Shown here: positions 26,540 to 36,562 of the stretch, piece after piece
How positions within the stretch are numbered: position 1 is the first letter of the stretch
How the letters are laid out: each line of letters starts with the position of its first letter
NCBI GenBank assembly: GCA_027488815.1
Contig: JAIYAX010000025.1
Span: 62,001 to 126,000, forward strand
DNA from: Cytophagaceae bacterium
GTDB taxonomy: Bacteria > Bacteroidota > Bacteroidia > Cytophagales > JAIYAX01
Direction: 5' to 3'
Length of the DNA: 64,000 bases
The notes under the pieces: model-generated
Told to the model about the DNA's origin: nothing
Databases searched by the model: none
The model's input: the letters and a program-made list of their open reading frames with translations, nothing else
Position numbers and translations under genes: made by a program

Positions 26540-27874
26540 TTAAACCTCCGTATCCATGTCAAACTGCTCCAGGTAATCAGCAACCCTGCGAACAAAGCTA
26601 CCTCCCAAAGCGCCATCCACTACCCTGTGGTCGTAACTGTGGCTGAGGAACATCATATGACGGATGGCAATGACATCACCTGTAGGCGTTTCGAGGACCG
26701 CTGGCTTTTTATTGATGGATCCGGTGGCTAAAATGCCGACCTGAGGTTGCACGATGATCGGGGTGCCCATCACGTTGCCAAATGAACCTACATTGGAAAT
26801 CGTAAATGTGCCGTCAGCCAGATCATCCGGGCTGAGTTTGTTGATCCTCGCCTTATTTGCCAGTTCATTTACTTTTTTGCTCAGACCCACCAGATTGAGG
26901 GTGTCGGCATTCCGTATCACCGGCACGATCAGGTTGCCGGTAGGCAAAGCGACCGCCATACCGATATTGATGTCTTTTTTCACAATGATGTTATCTCCAT
27001 CTACAGAGATATTGATCATGGGAAAATCTTTGATGGCTTTGACAATGGCCTGGATAAATACGGGAGTATAGGTCAGATTTTCACCTTCTCGCTTTTTGAA
27101 AGCATCTTTTACTTTGTTTCTCCAAAGGACAATGTTCGTGACGTCAGCTTCTACAAAGGAGGTCACATGAGGAGAAATGCGCTTGGATTCCACCATCCGC
27201 TGGGCGATCATCTTACGCATACGGTCCATTTCGATGATGTCCGCTTTGCCAGAATAGGATACCGCTGCAGGTGTAGGGCTTGGTGTAGGGCTGGATGCAA
27301 CAGGGGCCTGAGAAACAGCAAGAACTGGTGCAGCAGCCTGAGTTACAATTGGAGCCACTTTACCGGATTTCTTTTGCTCAACGTAAGCCAGAATGTCTTT
27401 TTTGGTGACACGGCCTTCTTGTCCTGTGCCGGGCAGGTTTTCAAGCTCAGCCATTGCGATGCCTTCTTCTCTGGCGATATTGAGTACCAGGGGAGAGTAG
27501 AATCTGCCTGCTTCCGGCTTGGCAGCAGGGGCAGCCTGAGCCATGGGAGCTGCTGAGGCTACAGTAGCAACTGCTTTGGCAACGGTTTCTTCTATCAAAG
27601 CTGTTGTTGCAGGAGCGGGAGTGCTTTCTTCTGCACCCGTTTGAATAATGGCGATGGTTTTGCCCACACCAATTACCTCTCCCTCTTTAGCCAGGATTTC
27701 TTTTAGCACTCCGGCATGAGTAGCAGGTACCTCAGTATCAACCTTATCAGTGGCTACTTCCAACACACTTTCATCTTGCTCGATGCGGTCACCGACTTTT
27801 TTAAGCCAGTTGAGGATGGTCCCCTCCATGATACTCTCACCCATTTTGGGCATCACCATTTCCACTAATGCCAT
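26540..27874 (-). CDS. Dihydrolipoamide acyltransferase (E2 of a 2-oxoacid dehydrogenase)
   Basis: This 444-aa E2 component has a lipoyl domain (residues 1 to about 78, with the lipoylated lysine in ATDKVDTE), an alanine/proline-rich linker and a peripheral-subunit-binding domain (about 128-165, YSPLVLNIAREEGI to GRVTKKDIL). A second linker leads to the catalytic domain with SHSYDHRVVDGALGGSF (His and Asp of the HxxxDG motif) near residue 415. The domain order suits branched-chain or pyruvate complexes; the substrate cannot be chosen from sequence alone. No E1 or E3 gene is adjacent. It is convergent with the M48 gene. Confidence 0.93.
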   Translation of the reverse strand: MALVEMVMPKMGESIMEGTILNWLKKVGDRIEQDESVLEVATDKVDTEVPATHAGVLKEILAKEGEVIGVGKTIAIIQTGAEESTPAPATTALIEETVAKAVATVASAAPMAQAAPAAKPEAGRFYSPLVLNIAREEGIAMAELENLPGTGQEGRVTKKDILAYVEQKKSGKVAPIVTQAAAPVLAVSQAPVASSPTPSPTPAAVSYSGKADIIEMDRMRKMIAQRMVESKRISPHVTSFVEADVTNIVLWRNKVKDAFKKREGENLTYTPVFIQAIVKAIKDFPMINISVDGDNIIVKKDINIGMAVALPTGNLIVPVIRNADTLNLVGLSKKVNELANKARINKLSPDDLADGTFTISNVGSFGNVMGTPIIVQPQVGILATGSINKKPAVLETPTGDVIAIRHMMFLSHSYDHRVVDGALGGSFVRRVADYLEQFDMDTEV

Positions 27875-27918
27875 AGCAGCTTTATTTAATTCGTTTTATG
27901 AGGGCGCAATTTAGTTAA

Positions 27919-29184
27919 TCAAGGTCTTGATTCAAGTTTGCCGGTCAGGTGCAGCCGAACAAGGTTGAGGGCAGCGAGTGTCGTCGCCCTGATGATGTTT
28001 TCCCGGCTCGCACCACTTAGATTTAGTTTTCTAGGATATACAGCTTTTTCATCAGCTAAGGCGATCCACACGGTTCCTACCGGCTTTTCATCAGAGCCTC
28101 CTTCCGGTCCGGCGATACCACTGCTGGCAAGTGCAAGGTCTGTTCCTAATCGCCGTCGCAGTCCTTTGGCCATTTCACCTATACACGCCTCACTCACAGC
28201 GCCATGATCAGACAGCGTTTGATCTGAGACACCCAGTTGATTTTTTTTAACCTCATTCGAATAGGCTACCACACTTCCCATGAAAAAACTACTGCTGCCG
28301 GGCAGACTACTCAGTTGCGCTGCAATATGTCCACCGGTGCAACTTTCAGCACTGCCAATGGTTTTGCCTTGCTCCTTCAGCAAGCGGTAAACGATTTCTA
28401 TGGGTTCCACATCTTCAAGGGCATAGACATGGTCGCCCAGCCGCTCTTTGACAAGTGCTATTTGTGCATCGAGCTCTCTTGCCAAAGCCTCAGGGTTTTG
28501 TCCCATAGCGGTCAGCCGCATTTTTACCATAAATACAGAAGGCAAATAAGCCAACCTGATGTGTGCAGGCAATTGCTCTTCCCAGTCTTTAATTTTATCG
28601 GCAATAAAACTTTCGCCAAGCCCAATGGTGCGCATATATCGGTGAAGGATCACAGGCAAGGAGAACCGCTCTTTTATTCTGGGCATCACATGCTGTTCCA
28701 TGAGGTACTTCATTTCATATGGAACACCCGGCAATGAGACGACGGCCCGTTGATTCCCGGCATCAAACCACATTCCCGGTGCTGTGCCCATTTTGTTTTG
28801 GAGGTACTCCGCTTTGAGCGGAATCATGGCCTGTAGTCGATTGACTTCCAGAAGTACCCTTCCCCGCTTTTCAAAGAACCCTTTGATCAAGCCCAATGCA
28901 TCTTCATTGATGGCCATTTCACTATCAAAATACTCAGCAAGAACGGGTTTGGTGATGTCATCCAGGGTGGGGCCGAGGCCTCCTGTCAGGATCATCAGCG
29001 AGGCCCTACTCAAGCCCTCATCTAATGCCTTTCTCAGGTCTTCTGAACGGTCGGCTATGGAGGTTTTGCGGATTACCTGTACGCCTATTTCAGTCAGTTT
29101 TGCGCTGATCCATTGACTGTTGGTGTCCAGAATTTGGCCATAAAGAATTTCATCCCCTATGGTCAGGATTTCAGCCCTGATCAT
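27919..29184 (-). CDS. cinA: CinA, competence/damage-inducible protein with NMN amidohydrolase domain
   Basis: This 421-aa two-domain protein has an N-terminal MoeA/MogA-like (MoCF) domain with EILTIGDEILYGQILDTNS and MILTGGLGPTLDDITKPVL. The C-terminal pyridine-nucleotide deamidase domain (about 260-415) has GSAESCTGGHIAAQLSSLPG, SSFFMGSVVAYSNEVK and ASSGIAGPEGGS. The latter hydrolyses nicotinamide mononucleotide to nicotinate mononucleotide. The start overlaps the end of the subtilase gene by 4 bp. Confidence 0.95.
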   Translation of the reverse strand: MIRAEILTIGDEILYGQILDTNSQWISAKLTEIGVQVIRKTSIADRSEDLRKALDEGLSRASLMILTGGLGPTLDDITKPVLAEYFDSEMAINEDALGLIKGFFEKRGRVLLEVNRLQAMIPLKAEYLQNKMGTAPGMWFDAGNQRAVVSLPGVPYEMKYLMEQHVMPRIKERFSLPVILHRYMRTIGLGESFIADKIKDWEEQLPAHIRLAYLPSVFMVKMRLTAMGQNPEALARELDAQIALVKERLGDHVYALEDVEPIEIVYRLLKEQGKTIGSAESCTGGHIAAQLSSLPGSSSFFMGSVVAYSNEVKKNQLGVSDQTLSDHGAVSEACIGEMAKGLRRRLGTDLALASSGIAGPEGGSDEKPVGTVWIALADEKAVYPRKLNLSGASRENIIRATTLAALNLVRLHLTGKLESRP

Positions 29185-32100
29185 GGAGCAGACTTGATCA
29201 ATTTATACATCATTTTTAGCTGTTTTCCTTCCAGACGAAGTAGGTACAAGCCGGGAATAAGGTCTGTTGGCAAATGGATGATGAGGCGATTCCCACTCTG
29301 TTCTGAGGCCCTCAGGTTCCACGTTGTTCCGGAAGTATTGACCAAAATCAATCGCTGAAGCTCTTCGGGGGGTAACCCATCCACATAAAGCCGGTTTTCA
29401 AAAGGATTTGGGTAAATCTTAATGGTTTCTGTGTCCTCTAAACCCTTCCATCCCAACAATTTTATCAAGGTGATGCTAACGGAGGTTGTGTCATAGCAAC
29501 CCAGGCTATCTACTGCAAAAAGGGTTATCCGGGCACTGTTGGTCATAGAAGAGTCTGCCAGTTGCGAATAGCTGATTTGCACCGGACTGCCTGAAAGGGT
29601 ATCACCTGACGGCAAGGTCCAACGATTGTAGACCGATTGACTTTGAAGAATGAGCAAAGTATCTGCACCTTCAATGAGGGTGTCTTTTGACGAGAAAATA
29701 AACGCAAATGGTCCCTTTCGATCGACCCTGACCGACAGGAGAGGGCTAGGGAAAATGCTGTCCTGATTTGAAATCCAGAAGCGTTTGGGAAAAGGGCCTC
29801 CTGTGGAAGCAAACGAAGGGCCCAGATAAATCAGCTGTTGCCCCAGACTATCCTGGTAAACAGCCAATTGCTGGGTGTTTGTCGAAGAGATTGTGAAACT
29901 GCTATCTGTTTGACACAAGAGAATATCCGAAACCTGAGGAACAGGCCCTTGCCTGACCTTTCGGTAAAGCGAATTGGCATGTGTGGCCGCCTGCCTTAAG
30001 GCCGCTAAAGAAGTATCTGCGAGGTAGGCGAAGGCTACCCTCTTCCTGCTTCCGGGAGCAAGAGAGCCTACGTTGATGGAGGTGACTTGTTGAATATCTG
30101 TGACCAAATTGCTGCCCATTCCGGAAAAAGCAATACCGGAGGACAAGGATTGAAACTTTTCTGATTTGCTGAACTGATCGGTCAGATTGAGCCCACCGGG
30201 AGTTTGGTTGAATCCATCAATCCCATAAAAACCGGGATTGCCGCCATACAGCCATGATATACCGGCTAAACGGCCAGCAATCTGATTGTGCCGTGCATAG
30301 GCCAATCGATAAGCACTATCCCAAAAGGTCGAATTGTCATAATAGTTGTAGATGTCCCAATCGTTGAATTGCCCCAGGTACAAAGAACTCAGAGTGTCAT
30401 TTCCGATGTTTTCCAGGGTAAACTCCATAACAATGACCTGATCGGCAGTATCCCACCTCATAGCTCTCTGAGTAACGGCCAATTTGAGTGACTGGGCGGA
30501 GAGACTGCTGTCTTCAAACCTGCAAATCGCTTCTTCGTCGGCGATTGGCTGGGCTATGCGCCTGATTCTATGGGTAGTATTGAAATCGTTGGAACGGTTA
30601 AAAAAGTCAATCCTTATCACATCACTCGTTTTGACGGCACTGCTCCCGATCATCAAACCTGATTCATAGGCCAGTTGGTTATCGTCAAAACTGATCCCCC
30701 AGCCTTGTGTATTCAAACGATCATTATGACCATTTCTCCCTCTTGAAGTAAGGGTCACCTGTAGCCTTCCGGCGTCAAACCGTATAAAATCGGGATGAAG
30801 AAAGAGTTTATGATGCGCAAAATCAGCATAGCCCGGGCCTGTGAGGTCAAATCGGAGAATTGCAGGTTCATTGGTGGGAGTATTGGACAAGACCACCATT
30901 CGCAAGGCTTGTCCGCTGTGTTGAGCCGTTCCGCCCGTTGCTGTAGGGTTTAAGGTCACGCTATCGTGTAATAACTGAAGCCTTGGGGATGCTGTGCTCA
31001 GCTTTAGACTTAGCGCTCCGCTGGCCTTGAGCCGATTGATCCATCGGGTGAAAATGAGAACCGTATCGCCTGCTTGCAAATCAGAAGGCGAGCCTTGAGG
31101 ATTTTTTAAGCTGACTTCCAAAAGTTCATACCCCGGCAGGCTGCTATCTGCCAAAGCCTTGAACATATTGAGCCGGCCCTTGCCCAGTTTGCCACGGTAG
31201 GCTTGATTGGCAGTAATGGTGTCAATGACATCAGCTGTAATTCGAACCTGAGCCGCTGCCTGAAGTGCATTAAGATGTGGTCGGTAAGAGCGAAGGAGGA
31301 GGGCTGCTGCTGCCACTTGTGGTGCACCGAAAGAAGAACCCTGATCGTATTGAAAGCTTCCGTTTGCTGAAAGCACCGGGAGGCCAAAAGAGGGAGCGGA
31401 AAGGTCTATCGAAGTGCTCCAGGTAGAAAAGGGAGCGATGTGATCCTGAAAATTCGTTTGGCCAACAGACAGCACATGTTGATAAGCGGCAGGGTAAAAA
31501 TCGAGTTCAGCAGCGGTATTGCCGGCAGCTGCAACCACCACTACATCTCGATTGATAGCGGCATAATTGATGATATCCTGCTCATACTGAAGGAAACCGA
31601 CCAGCTCAGAACCCCAGGAAAGGTTGATGACTTTTGCACCACGGTCAGCAGCATAAACGATTGACTCGAAACCTGTAAACGGAGCACCGTTGAAGGGTCC
31701 GTAGATCTTTACCGGCAGGTACTTGCACTTAAAGGCATTGCCGGCCATAAGGGTTACGTTGTCCGTTTTGGCAAAAGCAGCCCCAATCACCCTAACCCCA
31801 TGTGAGTTCCAGTTCCAACTGGGGTTGTTGTTGTTTTCAGAGTAATTCCAGCCCCTGAAATCATCAACAAAGCCATTTCCGTCATTGTCCAGGCCATCAA
31901 GGGTATCCAGCTCATTGTACTTTTCATTTCCTTTCAGGTCGATATGGTCAAAGAAAGTGCCCGTATCCAGTATGCCTCCAAACAAGTTTGAGTCACCCTG
32001 ATGAATATTCCATGCCTGATAGGCCCTTACCGCTCTCAACTGCCACTGTAGCCCGTTCAGGCTGTCAGCGAGGGTATCGCTGGGATTGTAAAGTGGAGGA

Positions 32101-32507
32101 TGAAGAATTTTAGGCTCGGCATAAGCAACCAACTTATGCTTTTTTAATGCAGCACAAAGAGCGGGTATCTCAGCAACACTTGTCACTTTGATCTGGTACA
32201 TCAGGCTCAGGTCGACCGGAGGCAAGCCGGACCGACTGATAAACTCTTGATTAGGGGGTAGGTGCCTGGGAAACCATCGGCCCAGCCAGGAGGCTCCTTT
32301 GGCTTGAAGGATGTCTTTCAGCTGTGCGTCATTTACCTGATCAGGCAGGCAAATGTGACGGGCATCGGGTTTCATTTTTAAGATGATTTCACCGGTGTAC
32401 AAAGACAGCTCAGCCGACTGAGTATAGCCTGAGTAGCTTGTGCAGCCGTAATAAGCCAGCAGAACAAAAACAAAACGCATGGAGGCAAGTGATTTACTGC
32501 TGAACAT
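29181..32507 (-). CDS. Secreted S8 (subtilisin-like) peptidase with T9SS sorting domain
   Basis: This 1108-aa exported protease has a signal peptide at the N-terminus (MRFVFVLLAYYGCTSYS region) and a prodomain to about residue 150. The S8 triad is Asp in GGILDTGTFF (about 181), His in NSHGVRVIG (about 234) and Ser in QGSSFGAPQVAAAALL (about 391). A calcium-type loop DTLDGLDNDGNGFVDD lies between them. A long beta-rich region of about 500 residues follows, and the end is a type A T9SS sorting domain (KIYPNPFENRLYV, LIPGLYLLRLEG). It would act at or outside the cell surface. It is translationally coupled (4-bp overlap) to cinA downstream, which is functionally unrelated. Confidence 0.93.
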   Translation of the reverse strand: MFSSKSLASMRFVFVLLAYYGCTSYSGYTQSAELSLYTGEIILKMKPDARHICLPDQVNDAQLKDILQAKGASWLGRWFPRHLPPNQEFISRSGLPPVDLSLMYQIKVTSVAEIPALCAALKKHKLVAYAEPKILHPPLYNPSDTLADSLNGLQWQLRAVRAYQAWNIHQGDSNLFGGILDTGTFFDHIDLKGNEKYNELDTLDGLDNDGNGFVDDFRGWNYSENNNNPSWNWNSHGVRVIGAAFAKTDNVTLMAGNAFKCKYLPVKIYGPFNGAPFTGFESIVYAADRGAKVINLSWGSELVGFLQYEQDIINYAAINRDVVVVAAAGNTAAELDFYPAAYQHVLSVGQTNFQDHIAPFSTWSTSIDLSAPSFGLPVLSANGSFQYDQGSSFGAPQVAAAALLLRSYRPHLNALQAAAQVRITADVIDTITANQAYRGKLGKGRLNMFKALADSSLPGYELLEVSLKNPQGSPSDLQAGDTVLIFTRWINRLKASGALSLKLSTASPRLQLLHDSVTLNPTATGGTAQHSGQALRMVVLSNTPTNEPAILRFDLTGPGYADFAHHKLFLHPDFIRFDAGRLQVTLTSRGRNGHNDRLNTQGWGISFDDNQLAYESGLMIGSSAVKTSDVIRIDFFNRSNDFNTTHRIRRIAQPIADEEAICRFEDSSLSAQSLKLAVTQRAMRWDTADQVIVMEFTLENIGNDTLSSLYLGQFNDWDIYNYYDNSTFWDSAYRLAYARHNQIAGRLAGISWLYGGNPGFYGIDGFNQTPGGLNLTDQFSKSEKFQSLSSGIAFSGMGSNLVTDIQQVTSINVGSLAPGSRKRVAFAYLADTSLAALRQAATHANSLYRKVRQGPVPQVSDILLCQTDSSFTISSTNTQQLAVYQDSLGQQLIYLGPSFASTGGPFPKRFWISNQDSIFPSPLLSVRVDRKGPFAFIFSSKDTLIEGADTLLILQSQSVYNRWTLPSGDTLSGSPVQISYSQLADSSMTNSARITLFAVDSLGCYDTTSVSITLIKLLGWKGLEDTETIKIYPNPFENRLYVDGLPPEELQRLILVNTSGTTWNLRASEQSGNRLIIHLPTDLIPGLYLLRLEGKQLKMMYKLIKSAP

Positions 32508-32570
32508 GTATGGGAGAGTTTTGGTTTTTAAGGGTGCTTAGCCTTATTTCGCTAAAAATACGGAGAAAAC

Positions 32571-34235
32571 ATGGAGTTATTCAAAAAGCACGAGCAGACC
32601 CTTCAGAAGGCCATCGAAGCCAACCACCACAGGGGATTTTTTGCACAGTTTCCGGAGCATCCCTCCCCGGCAGTTTATGGCGAGACTGCCGATGCTGATG
32701 GCTTAAATGCCTTCGAAAGCCGATTGAACCAGGCCTACAAAGGCCTTGAGCATAGCAAAGCTACCGGATGGGCTGGTGCTGAGGAGAGTCCCTACAGCCG
32801 ACAAGCTTTGGGAGTGACATACCCAGTTTTTTCGTTAGAAACCCTTATCGACGAGGCAGGTGCAGCGGGAAAAATATGGAAAAAAGTTTCTACTGCTGAC
32901 CGTGCTGCCTTGCTGGTAGAAAGCCTAGAGCGGGTAAGCAAGCGTTTTTTTGAAGTCGCTTATGCCACCATGCATACCACAGGTCAGGGGTACATGATGG
33001 CCTTTCAAGCCAGCGGTCCACATGCTGCTGACCGGGCATTAGAAGCAATTGCTGAAGGATATGAGCAACTAAGCTCCGTACCCCAACAGGTATTGTGGAA
33101 CAAGCCAGCCGGGAAGATCAACCTTCAAATGAATAAATACTGGAGAGCAGTACCCAAAGGCATCAACCTGGTCATCGGATGCTCGACATTCCCGACCTGG
33201 AATTCAGTTCCGGGAATATATGCAGGCCTCATCACAGGTAATCCGGTGATCGTGAAGCCACATCCAATGGCGATCTTACCGATTGCTATCTTTGTAGAGG
33301 AGCTTCAACAGACCTTCAAGGCCGCAGGATTGCCTTCTAATATTGTCCAACTGGCGATTGATACCCCTCAGCAACTGATAAGCAAGCAGTTGGCTGAACA
33401 TAAGTCTGTAAAAATTATTGATTTTACCGGGAATGCTGTATTTGGTAATTACCTGGAGGGCATTGCTGGAAAAACCGTCTTTACAGAAAAGACTGGGGTA
33501 AACTCGATTATTTTAGACTCAACAGAGGACCTCGATAAAGCATTGGGAAATCTGGCATTTTCGGTCAGTCTCTATTCGGGCCAGATGTGCACCGCTCCAC
33601 AAAATATCTACATTCCTGCTGCTGGTGTTGGAACGCCGGGCGGAACAGTACCTTTTGATGAAGTGGTCAATCGCTTTGCTGCTGCTGTCAAAGGTTTGTA
33701 TGAAAATCCCAAAGCAGGACCATTTGTGTTGGGAGCTATCCAAAGTGAAGCGACCCATCAGCGAATTCAGGCAACGGCAGCTGCTGGAGCGAAAGTCATT
33801 TTGCCTTCTGTAGGCATTGTAAACCCGCAGTTCCCTCAGGCACGCACAGCCAGTCCATTGATCCTGGAGCTGTCAAGCAGCGAAAAACAGATGTATTCTG
33901 CTGAATGTTTTGGGCCCATCGTGTTTATCGTTAAGACGAAGGATACGAATGAGTCAATCCGACTAGCCTCTGAACTGGCAGAGCAGCACGGAGCACTTTC
34001 CTGCGGGGCATATACCACTAATCCCGAGACCAAAGAAGCCATTATTGAAGCCATGACAGATGCAGGCACTACCTTGTCCTTCAACTTATTGGGAGGAGTG
34101 TATGTAAACCAGAATGCGGCTTTCTCTGATTTTCATGGCACAGGAGGAAATCCGGCTGCAAACGCTTCTTTCACCAACTCAGAATTTATCAGCAAAAGGT
34201 TTACCTGGGTGGGCTATCGTGAGCCTGCTGCCTGA
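32571..34235 (+). CDS. paaN: PaaN-type aldehyde dehydrogenase
   Basis: This 554-aa aldehyde dehydrogenase superfamily protein has NAD-site segments INLVIGCSTFPTWNSVPG and GNPVIVKPHP, and the catalytic cysteine in SLYSGQMCTAPQNIY (about residue 340). Its long, ALDH-atypical N-terminal section (EQTLQKAIEANHHRGFF, FESRLNQAYKGL) matches the stand-alone phenylacetic acid degradation protein PaaN. That type lacks the MaoC hydratase domain found in the PaaZ fusion. It would oxidise an open-chain aldehyde of phenylacetate breakdown. No other paa gene is in the window. It is divergent from the subtilase gene. Confidence 0.85.
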   Translation: MELFKKHEQTLQKAIEANHHRGFFAQFPEHPSPAVYGETADADGLNAFESRLNQAYKGLEHSKATGWAGAEESPYSRQALGVTYPVFSLETLIDEAGAAGKIWKKVSTADRAALLVESLERVSKRFFEVAYATMHTTGQGYMMAFQASGPHAADRALEAIAEGYEQLSSVPQQVLWNKPAGKINLQMNKYWRAVPKGINLVIGCSTFPTWNSVPGIYAGLITGNPVIVKPHPMAILPIAIFVEELQQTFKAAGLPSNIVQLAIDTPQQLISKQLAEHKSVKIIDFTGNAVFGNYLEGIAGKTVFTEKTGVNSIILDSTEDLDKALGNLAFSVSLYSGQMCTAPQNIYIPAAGVGTPGGTVPFDEVVNRFAAAVKGLYENPKAGPFVLGAIQSEATHQRIQATAAAGAKVILPSVGIVNPQFPQARTASPLILELSSSEKQMYSAECFGPIVFIVKTKDTNESIRLASELAEQHGALSCGAYTTNPETKEAIIEAMTDAGTTLSFNLLGGVYVNQNAAFSDFHGTGGNPAANASFTNSEFISKRFTWVGYREPAA

Positions 34236-34239
34236 TAAG

Positions 34240-36444
34240 CTATTTGAAAGGGTTTAGTTGATCTGCCCGTTCAGGACTGAGCCCCAATTGGTTGAAGACC
34301 ATTTGAACAAGTTGTTCAGTTACTTTGTCATGGAGGCTCATGCTGAGGTTCCACTTCATCCGCTCCAGACCGTTGAGACCCTTTTCCTTGAGTTGAATGA
34401 TGTTTCGAAGCCAGATTTTTTCTTCGGGCTTCAACTCAAAACTCAAGTCGGCGATGGCTCTGGCTTTGTCAACAGCACCTTCATGAATAAAGCAAAGGGC
34501 TGCCTTGAGCTTGTTTTGTCTCAGTTTGCTTTGATTGAACCATTCACCGGCTTTGAGAAGATTATGTTGGTCCCAAAAGAAATCAGCCATTCGGGCGGCT
34601 TCGGTATCGACTTTTCCGCAGGCCTGAATGAAAACTTCTAATTGCTCCAGGGCGGTGTCTGAGCTTGCGCAGCTGGGCATGATTTCCTCCCAGGCTAACA
34701 CCTGATTGCATGTTTGAGCCATTAGTGTGATGGCTTCAGGCTTACGATTTTGGTCTGCCAGCCATCGAATGTAGAATTCCTGAAGCTCAACAAGGTCTGC
34801 GTTTTTGTTGAGGGCTTCCTTGAGATCTTCTTCGATATTCGAGTCAAAACCAAGGGTGTCTCGCAGTTTGGCTCTAAGCAGATAATCTTCTGCCTGAGGC
34901 TCCCGTCGAATGGCATCATCAATGGCTGTAAGAGAGCGGTTGAAAGAAGATCTATTGAAAAGGGCTTGAGACAGCAGGCGATAAGGATTAGCATTTGCCG
35001 GATTAAAACTCAAGCATTTCTCCAAAGCCTCAATACCAGCTACGCTATCTCCTATGCTTAGCAGATAAGCCCCATACTCATACCATATAAGACCCATATA
35101 AGGGCTCAGTTCTAAGGCTTTTTTGAAGTTGGACAATACCTCTGCTGTATCCTCTTCCATTTTGTAATACTGCGCATTCAGGTAATAAGCTTCTCCGTAA
35201 TTTAGTCCATACTCAATAGATCTTTTCAAGAAATAATGAGCCGACTCATGGTCCTCTTTTAGATTGTAAATGGTCATTACGAAGAAGTTGAGAAAGGGCG
35301 ATAAAGTGTCGCATTTGTAAGCCCATTGCAAGTGAAAAAGGGCATGTCTGTTTTTCTTCATCGAGTGATTGGCAGCTGTTAACAGGAACCATTTCGATTT
35401 GTCACAATAGTCCCTATCTCGCAGACTGCGTCTTGCAAATGGGTACTGTACTTCATGGTCATAATACATGGTTTGTGCCCAAACGAAAAGAAAAGGTTTA
35501 GCCTCTGCGATCGGTAAGTCCTTTACTTCTTTGTATAACTCTTTAAGGCCGACAATTCGGAGATTGAGATCTTGAATTGTATTCAAAAGAGAATCTGCCA
35601 AATGAAGAGATTGAGAGGCTTGCTCTAACTGGTTTAATTGAAAGTGAGCCATTGCCTTTAAAGCAAGCGGGCCGATATGTGTAGCTGGCTGTTTATGAAA
35701 CTGATCGAGGTAGTTCAGGCAAGTATGGTATTCCTTAACCTCATAGGCAGCATAGGCCAGTGGGATCGTAAGATCATATGTTGGAGCAAGCTCAGCTGCA
35801 ACTTTGAGCAGTTTGAAAGCTTTTTTCCAGTTTGGGTTTGGGGAGTTTATTTCTAATAGACCATTGAGTCTGTAAGCTTCTGCCAAATGATCTTTACTTT
35901 GCTTCAACATGCTCTTTCCTAGCCGTTTTGCTTTATTTATGTTGCCCATTCCAAAGTGATACAGAGCGTAATAATGATAAAGATAACTGCTTTGAGGCTC
36001 TCTTTTTTTAGCCTGATCCAAATAGACAACCATCTCTTCAAGCCGACCCGAGTGGTACGCAATCAATGCCTCGATCAGGTAGGGAGCAGCTGATAAGGGG
36101 TTTGATCTTTTGATCTGCTCAATGTACTGTGCGGCTTTCCCGAAGTCATTTAATAACCGGGAGGCCTCCGCTGCAAATGTCAGAGGCTGCTCCAGAGTGC
36201 TGTCCAGCTTTAGAAGTTCCTCACTTTTCTTGAGTGCAAGGGCATATTCGCCTTCTCTTAACCATTCTTCTATCACTTTTAATTGGGCCTCAACATCATC
36301 CGGAGATAGATTGCGGTTGAGATACATCTCTTTAGCAGATTTAGCAGGCTGAACAGGTTGAATAAACCGCCCCAGGTCAGGGTTTTGCTGAGCTAATAGA
36401 CCAAAACAATTTAATAGGATATAGAGAATTAAAACTGACCTCAA
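34240..36444 (-). CDS. Exported tetratricopeptide-repeat protein
   Basis: This 734-aa protein has a signal peptide (MRSVLILYILLNCFGLLAQ) followed by helical TPR units over nearly its full length, for example EEWLREGEYALALKKSEELL, DSLLNTIQDL and NFKKALELSPYMGLIWYEYG. There is no catalytic domain that I can see and no sorting domain at the C-terminus, so it is probably a periplasmic or outer-membrane-associated scaffold. Partners are unknown. It is convergent with paaN, with 4 bp between the stops. Confidence 0.88.
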   Translation of the reverse strand: MRSVLILYILLNCFGLLAQQNPDLGRFIQPVQPAKSAKEMYLNRNLSPDDVEAQLKVIEEWLREGEYALALKKSEELLKLDSTLEQPLTFAAEASRLLNDFGKAAQYIEQIKRSNPLSAAPYLIEALIAYHSGRLEEMVVYLDQAKKREPQSSYLYHYYALYHFGMGNINKAKRLGKSMLKQSKDHLAEAYRLNGLLEINSPNPNWKKAFKLLKVAAELAPTYDLTIPLAYAAYEVKEYHTCLNYLDQFHKQPATHIGPLALKAMAHFQLNQLEQASQSLHLADSLLNTIQDLNLRIVGLKELYKEVKDLPIAEAKPFLFVWAQTMYYDHEVQYPFARRSLRDRDYCDKSKWFLLTAANHSMKKNRHALFHLQWAYKCDTLSPFLNFFVMTIYNLKEDHESAHYFLKRSIEYGLNYGEAYYLNAQYYKMEEDTAEVLSNFKKALELSPYMGLIWYEYGAYLLSIGDSVAGIEALEKCLSFNPANANPYRLLSQALFNRSSFNRSLTAIDDAIRREPQAEDYLLRAKLRDTLGFDSNIEEDLKEALNKNADLVELQEFYIRWLADQNRKPEAITLMAQTCNQVLAWEEIMPSCASSDTALEQLEVFIQACGKVDTEAARMADFFWDQHNLLKAGEWFNQSKLRQNKLKAALCFIHEGAVDKARAIADLSFELKPEEKIWLRNIIQLKEKGLNGLERMKWNLSMSLHDKVTEQLVQMVFNQLGLSPERADQLNPFK

Positions 36445-36516
36445 GGAATCTATCGTTGTAAAGCCAAAGTAGGTTTTCTATTGCAAACTTAGGAAAGGGA
36501 ATTTTAAGAATTTATG

Positions 36517-36524
36517 TATATTTG
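36517..36524 (+). promoter_or_regulatory. Possible Bacteroidota -7 promoter element pointing away from any near gene
   Basis: TATATTTG followed by CACC fits the TAnnTTTG consensus of Bacteroidota sigma-A promoters. I do not find a good TTTG -33 element at the right distance. On the plus strand no gene follows for about 1 kb, because the DUF3800 gene lies on the other strand. It may mark the promoter of a small transcript or one displaced from the GT2 gene at 37567. Confidence 0.35.
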
Positions 36525-36562
36525 CACCGGAGGCTTTGTTGAGAAATCGGCATTGCCTTTTT

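Noticed and set aside
28237-28737. 166-aa open frame antisense to cinA
   Set aside because: It is fully inside the well-supported cinA gene and has no recognisable motif.
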